Source of the DNA: a virus
Strand: one strand, 5' to 3'
Virus record (IMG/VR): IMGVR_UViG_3300025646_000052
Location: 1 to 54,244 of that record
Length of the DNA stretch: 54,244 nt
Made by a program: the position numbers and the translations under genes. Positions 49,901 through 54,244 of this stretch are shown piece after piece (position 1 is the stretch's first letter; each line of letters begins with the position of its first letter). The notes under the pieces are model-generated. The model saw only the letters and a program-made list of their open reading frames with translations, ran no database searches and had not been told where the DNA came from.

Positions 49901-50242
49901 ATGTATAATAGATATTATAGTCAATATGAAGGAGCGATTGATATAGCTCTAAATGGTAAATTAGTTCCTCCGGTAGTAAAATACCCGGAAGTTCCTTTAT
50001 CATCAAATGATCTTTATGTTTATACTACTATAGGTGATACTTTTATTACTTTAGCAAACCAATTTTATCAAGATCCTACTTTATGGTGGATTATATCTAT
50101 TGCGAATACTGGGACAACCGGTACTGATCTAACAACAGACCTCCCCCAAGACAGCATATACATCCCAGTTGGTACACAATTACGAATCCCTTCAAACCCT
50201 ACAAATATTGTAAATCTATTTAAACTTATAAACCTCTATTAA
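49901..50242 (+). CDS. Baseplate wedge protein with LysM domain (T4 gp53-like)
   Basis: 113 aa. YTTIGDTFITLANQFYQDPT, LWWIISIANTG and IPVGTQLRIPSNP form one LysM fold (beta-alpha-alpha-beta) as found in gp53 of T4-like phages and in other baseplate proteins. Shorter than T4 gp53 (196). It begins 2 bases after the previous stop and precedes the next gene by 2 bases, so the three baseplate genes are one unit. Role: wedge joint in the baseplate, rather than peptidoglycan digestion. Confidence 0.78.
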   Translation: MYNRYYSQYEGAIDIALNGKLVPPVVKYPEVPLSSNDLYVYTTIGDTFITLANQFYQDPTLWWIISIANTGTTGTDLTTDLPQDSIYIPVGTQLRIPSNPTNIVNLFKLINLY

Positions 50243-50244
50243 TT

Positions 50245-53200
50245 ATGGGTAATATAATAGGAATTGATTTACAACCTTGGGCTAAAGATCAAGTTAATTT
50301 AAGACAAAGACTTTATGGAAAGTCTCCTTTTGGTTTAGATAGTAATGGTCTTAACCAAGGACAAATTCAACAATATTTAAATGGCAAAACATCCTGGCTA
50401 AGAGCCGCATCCTCAGCTTACATATCTCGAGAAAAAAGTGTAGAACTAACAGGCACTGATATCTATAATGGAAGAGAATTAGCTAAACAATATGTTTTAT
50501 TTAATGGTACTACTGGTATATCTAGGGATATTGGTTCAAATGAGCAAGAGTTAGATAGTTTTACTCCTACTTTTAGAGCAGGTGTAGCTAACGATATATC
50601 TTCAATTAATAATTTTGCTTATGGGTTAGGTGGAATAGAACAAGGATTAGTTCCTATGCCTGGTCTTACTTCTTTAAGTATACAAACATATAACCGTGGT
50701 TCTTTAAGAAAAGCCAGTTTAAAATTAGTATGTCATAATAGAAATCAATTCCAGATAATTGATTCTTTATACATGCGCCCCGGATTTACAATCTTAATTG
50801 AATGGGGACATACAACATACTTTACAGGCACTGTAGATAATCCTATTTATGTACCTTCCCCTAATTTTAACACAGATGTATTCTTTAATTTCTTTAAAAA
50901 TAATAGTTTACCTCAAAAAGATGTTACCCAAGAACTATTATTACAAAATATAAGACTAGAAAGAAGAAACACAGGAGGTAATTACGATGGGTTTTATGGT
51001 CATATAACTAATTTTAAATGGGACTATAAAGAAAACGGCACTTACGAAATTGATATAACAGCAGTTTCAGTAGGAGATGTTATTGAATCTTTAAACATAA
51101 ACCGAGTTAAAACTAAAGACAATTATACTGTACCCTTAGAAATAAGATCTCCTATAGTAAAATCAAGTACAGCAACTACTACAACTAACCCTAACTTAAT
51201 AACTCTTACAGGCAATAAAGCTGGCCAAGGTGATTTCAGTGTAGAAGTAGATGTAACTTCAGCTTCAACTAAAAACTATAAAGAGTATTGGACTCAATAT
51301 TTAGGTCTTGACCAAAGTGTTATTACTGCTTTTTTGGCAAATATTAATGCCGGTAAGACTTCTTGGGATCCTTCAAGTGCAAATGGTCTTAGTTATAATC
51401 AAGCCCAACAATTACTTGGAGCAGAATCAATCTACCAGACAGTGCCAGATGGGAAGGGTGGCTTTACGACACAAGTAAACCCAAACTATGGAGGTACTCC
51501 CCCCTCAGGAACATATTCTTCGGCTGTATTTTACACCAACCAAGATGCAGTAAGCACATATCGAAATTTATATAATAAATTAGCATCAAACAAAGGAAAC
51601 TTTACTAAACTCCCGGAGCCTAAGGATACAATTAAAGCTGAAGAAATTAACGATAAAATTTCAGTATTAGCAGATGAAAACCGTTCTAAATTTAACGGGT
51701 TTTTATATAAAATATATGATTATGCTACAACTAACTTAAAAACCAAATCTAAAAAAGTAAATAGTAATACTATAGATAAAAATTTAGTTACCTGTTTTGC
51801 TGGTCCTATCCCCCCTGAATCAGGTGAGTTATTTGCTAATGACCCATTTGATGTAGTAGCTGTTCAAACTTTTGTAGTATTAGACACAATAGGAGGAGCT
51901 TCTGGGCAAGTCGTGGGTCATGCTGTTAAAGCAAGTAAAAATTACCCTTTTGTATATATAAAATTAGGGAGAATTTTTGAGTATATTGAACGTAATTTAT
52001 TAATCTACAATACTGATGAAAATGACACTTCTAATGGAGAATCTATAGTAAATATAGATGTAGATACACTTAATAATTTTTGTTTTACTTTTCCATTCCA
52101 ATACTCTATAAACCCATATGTGTGTGTTATCCCATTTTCAGTAGCTAATGTTGATTATGTCCCTAGTACAGATAAAAATGAAGGAAACGTTACAGTAAAT
52201 TCTATTGATTTTAATTCTTTTACTCCATATTGGGAAGAAGTATTAGGAGATGATTTTCGTAAAAATCCTAGTGATTATGTTGGTAGTTTAATGGATATTC
52301 ATGTAAATATACATTTTATAACAGACCTAATTAAAAAACTTACCACAGACAATTCATTACCTTTGTTGAAATTTTTAGAAAGTATGATGAGTGGCATACA
52401 AGAAGCATTGGGTAGTGTAAACAAATTTACTGTAACTTATGACCATGATGAAAATACTGTTAGAATTACAGATGATATCCCATTAGACCCTGTAATCACA
52501 GGTATAACAAAAGAAACTTTAACTACTTTTAATGTATTAGGATTCCAAGAGAGTACCCAAGAAGGCGCATTTGTAACAGATGTAAAATTATCTACTACTA
52601 TTACTAACCAATTAGCCTCAATGATTGCAATCTCAGCCCAAACTAAAAAAGCATCTGATGTTGTTAATTCAACAGGTTTAATGAAATTTAACGAAGGTAT
52701 ACAAGATGCTATTTACCCTCAAAAAGTAAGTGTAGTAGCAGCTGAACAAAAAACATTAAGTCCTGAACAAATTATGTATAAAACCTATTATAATTTAGTT
52801 AAATTAAGAGGTAGTGTAGTAGATTCATTTTATAAAACAGCAACTGCATGTTCTACTGAATTAGTAGATTCTCAACAAACTTTAGCTTCAAGTTTTTTTA
52901 GATATAAAGCTAGTGATTATGGAGCTAAAGGAACAGTTGTTACACAGACGTTTTTTCCATTTAGTTTAGGTTTAGATATGGATGGGTTTTCTGGAGCTAG
53001 AATTTATGAAAGGTTTACTATTAATAATCAAATATTACCACCTTCATATCCTAAAATTAGTTTTGTAATTAAGGGACTTAATCATAAAGTTGATGGAAAT
53101 GGTTGGTCTACTGATATAGATAGTTTAGCTTATGAAGCATTAGAAGATACAATTACTACTACAAATCAAGAAGCAAACCTCATAGATTATAACAACCAAA

Positions 53201-53259
53201 CTGAAAATGTGTTACGTAGTCCTAACCAAACCCTCCCCGGGGGAACATTTTATTCATAA
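50245..53259 (+). CDS. Large baseplate-associated structural protein, 1004 aa
   Basis: No enzyme motif. The N-terminal third contains PMPGLTSLSIQTYNRGSLRK, ASLKLVCHNRNQFQIIDSLY and MRPGFTILIEWGHTTYF, a conserved-looking beta block; the C-terminus has TQTFFPFSLGLDMDGFSGAR and KISFVIKGLNHKVDGNGWST, strongly beta. The pattern resembles baseplate hub or wedge proteins that combine several tube-like domains. It lies after the LysM gene. I cannot assign a T4 counterpart (gp27 or gp6 would be the obvious tests). Confidence 0.6.
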   Translation: MGNIIGIDLQPWAKDQVNLRQRLYGKSPFGLDSNGLNQGQIQQYLNGKTSWLRAASSAYISREKSVELTGTDIYNGRELAKQYVLFNGTTGISRDIGSNEQELDSFTPTFRAGVANDISSINNFAYGLGGIEQGLVPMPGLTSLSIQTYNRGSLRKASLKLVCHNRNQFQIIDSLYMRPGFTILIEWGHTTYFTGTVDNPIYVPSPNFNTDVFFNFFKNNSLPQKDVTQELLLQNIRLERRNTGGNYDGFYGHITNFKWDYKENGTYEIDITAVSVGDVIESLNINRVKTKDNYTVPLEIRSPIVKSSTATTTTNPNLITLTGNKAGQGDFSVEVDVTSASTKNYKEYWTQYLGLDQSVITAFLANINAGKTSWDPSSANGLSYNQAQQLLGAESIYQTVPDGKGGFTTQVNPNYGGTPPSGTYSSAVFYTNQDAVSTYRNLYNKLASNKGNFTKLPEPKDTIKAEEINDKISVLADENRSKFNGFLYKIYDYATTNLKTKSKKVNSNTIDKNLVTCFAGPIPPESGELFANDPFDVVAVQTFVVLDTIGGASGQVVGHAVKASKNYPFVYIKLGRIFEYIERNLLIYNTDENDTSNGESIVNIDVDTLNNFCFTFPFQYSINPYVCVIPFSVANVDYVPSTDKNEGNVTVNSIDFNSFTPYWEEVLGDDFRKNPSDYVGSLMDIHVNIHFITDLIKKLTTDNSLPLLKFLESMMSGIQEALGSVNKFTVTYDHDENTVRITDDIPLDPVITGITKETLTTFNVLGFQESTQEGAFVTDVKLSTTITNQLASMIAISAQTKKASDVVNSTGLMKFNEGIQDAIYPQKVSVVAAEQKTLSPEQIMYKTYYNLVKLRGSVVDSFYKTATACSTELVDSQQTLASSFFRYKASDYGAKGTVVTQTFFPFSLGLDMDGFSGARIYERFTINNQILPPSYPKISFVIKGLNHKVDGNGWSTDIDSLAYEALEDTITTTNQEANLIDYNNQTENVLRSPNQTLPGGTFYS

Positions 53260-53279
53260 TCTTATAGGAAAATAAAATT

Positions 53280-53888
53280 ATGTATTACCCTAAGTCACAA
53301 ATTAAAACTAATTTATATGCTAATCCTGGCGAATTCATTACTCGCCAGGATAACACAGCATATACTGGTTATTATTGGGCTACTTCTAAGGGAACATTTT
53401 ATACTGGCAAAACCCCAAATGACACTCCTACCCTTGAATTAATCAAATCCACCCCAGTAGACACTCCTAATCTACCACTTAAAACCCCCGTAGAAATAGT
53501 ATCAGGATCTACTTCAGTAGATAATTATTTAAATTTAAGAGGTATAAATCTTAACCAATTACCTAAAGTTTATTCTCCAAGTTATAGCCTAAATACCCCT
53601 ACTTCAAACGATTACGATTTAGGATATTACACAAGATTTTTTTGTAAAAAATCAAATCAAAACATATATTTAGAAATTAACCAAGATACTTATAACGATT
53701 TATTTAATTCTTCTCCTAATATAGATTTTGAAAATTATAATGCTTTTAAATTAATTTGGATTCTTACTGGAGAAGATCGCCTTAAAGTATCAAATATAAA
53801 TAGACGCCAAGTATTACTCTTAGAACAACAACTTTTACTTGACGGTTTTTCTAACTACTTTACAAACTACTCCCAATTCTATCAGTAA
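53280..53888 (+). CDS. Unassigned 202-aa protein in the baseplate cluster
   Basis: N-terminal part resembles virion beta domains (NPGEFITRQDNTAYTGYYWA). The C-terminal part is helical (NRRQVLLLEQQLLLDGFSNY). No motif known to me. A perfect 10-bp hairpin (53323-53351) lies in its coding sequence. It starts 20 bases after the upstream stop. Probably a virion or baseplate protein. Confidence 0.6.
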   Translation: MYYPKSQIKTNLYANPGEFITRQDNTAYTGYYWATSKGTFYTGKTPNDTPTLELIKSTPVDTPNLPLKTPVEIVSGSTSVDNYLNLRGINLNQLPKVYSPSYSLNTPTSNDYDLGYYTRFFCKKSNQNIYLEINQDTYNDLFNSSPNIDFENYNAFKLIWILTGEDRLKVSNINRRQVLLLEQQLLLDGFSNYFTNYSQFYQ

Positions 53889-53898
53889 AAAAATAAAC

Positions 53899-54244
53899 AT
53901 GGTTTTTGAAAATTTTGTTATCCCTGAAACTAATAAAGATTTATTAGAAGGTTTTTATAAAGAAATAGTCGAAGAATTCGAATACGACAGATTTGGCATT
54001 AAAGTCGAACCCGAAGACATAGTAGTTGATTGTGGCGCTAACATAGGAATATTTAGTAGATATGCCGCTGATATCATGGGCGCATCTAAAGTATATAGTT
54101 TTGAACTACTCCCCAGCTGGTTTAAATACCTTGATATTAATACATTTAACCACCCAAAAATTACAACTTGTTTAGGTAATGTAAGCCCTGAAGATTGGAG
54201 CCTTCAAAAAATTATAGAGACCTATAAACTCTATTATATTGATT
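53899..54244 (+). CDS. FkbM-like methyltransferase, 3' end outside the window
   Basis: ATG at 53899, 10 bases after the previous stop; the frame is open to the window end (115 codons). The first visible motif, IVVDCGANIGIFSRYAADIM, is a clear SAM-binding motif I of class I methyltransferases, and VYSFELLPS with the acidic residue after the second strand supports it. The pattern fits the FkbM family, which often O-methylates sugars. It might modify glycans or the fibres, but most of the gene is not visible. Confidence 0.72.
   Translation, partial: MVFENFVIPETNKDLLEGFYKEIVEEFEYDRFGIKVEPEDIVVDCGANIGIFSRYAADIMGASKVYSFELLPSWFKYLDINTFNHPKITTCLGNVSPEDWSLQKIIETYKLYYID

Noticed and set aside
3-54244. 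tRNA, rRNA, integrase or insertion sequence
   Set aside because: No cloverleaf-like segment, rRNA-like sequence, transposase motif or target duplication was seen in the gaps, which are all short and accounted for.

Overview
The window is a stretch of a T4-like myovirus genome. Every convincing gene is on the + strand, genes are tightly packed (many ATGA or TAATG overlaps), the DNA is AT-rich, and the order follows the T4 head, neck and tail series. Most start codons have an A-rich leader and no clear Shine-Dalgarno, with several of the form AAAATG. That style is typical of Bacteroidota and their phages, so a Bacteroidota host is my inference. No integrase, tRNA, rRNA or CRISPR array was seen.

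Layout. 1-4881: unassigned proteins, including a possible PD-(D/E)XK-like protein, a Cys-rich protein that may be packaged in the head, a fibre or adaptor-like protein, a small cupin and an adhesin-like protein. 5000-7566: an accessory block with an FAD-dependent oxidoreductase, a small protein, a cupin and a P-loop kinase. 7598-16569: packaging and prohead genes (AT-hook protein, membrane protein, large terminase, portal, several head-region proteins, gp21-like protease, ParB/sulfiredoxin-fold protein). 16750-19571: acidic scaffold and major capsid protein, between two strong terminators. 19662-23099: PhoH and gp13, gp14 and gp15-like neck and tail-completion proteins.

23145-40775 is the most striking part. 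Two giant proline-free Gly-X-Y (collagen-like) Ser/Thr-rich fibre proteins (2847 and 1319 aa) are followed by a 50-aa ORF and three glycosyltransferase genes. The last of these is an O-heptosyltransferase of the autotransporter (TibC/BAHT) type with a four-Cys finger. I propose that this is a self-contained system in which the phage makes and O-glycosylates its own collagen-like fibres.

41085-54244 is the tail: sheath, tube, a small membrane protein flanked by inverted repeats, a gp26/gp51-type assembly chaperone with a candidate +1 frameshift extension, tape measure, baseplate proteins (one gp53-like with LysM), and at the window edge the start of an FkbM-like methyltransferase gene.

A recurrent sequence, AATATTTATA often followed by ACAAAA, lies just upstream of at least 13 genes. 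It is probably the phage's late transcription signal. It contains the reverse complement of the T4 late promoter core, TATAAATA. Rho-independent terminators separate the main transcription units.
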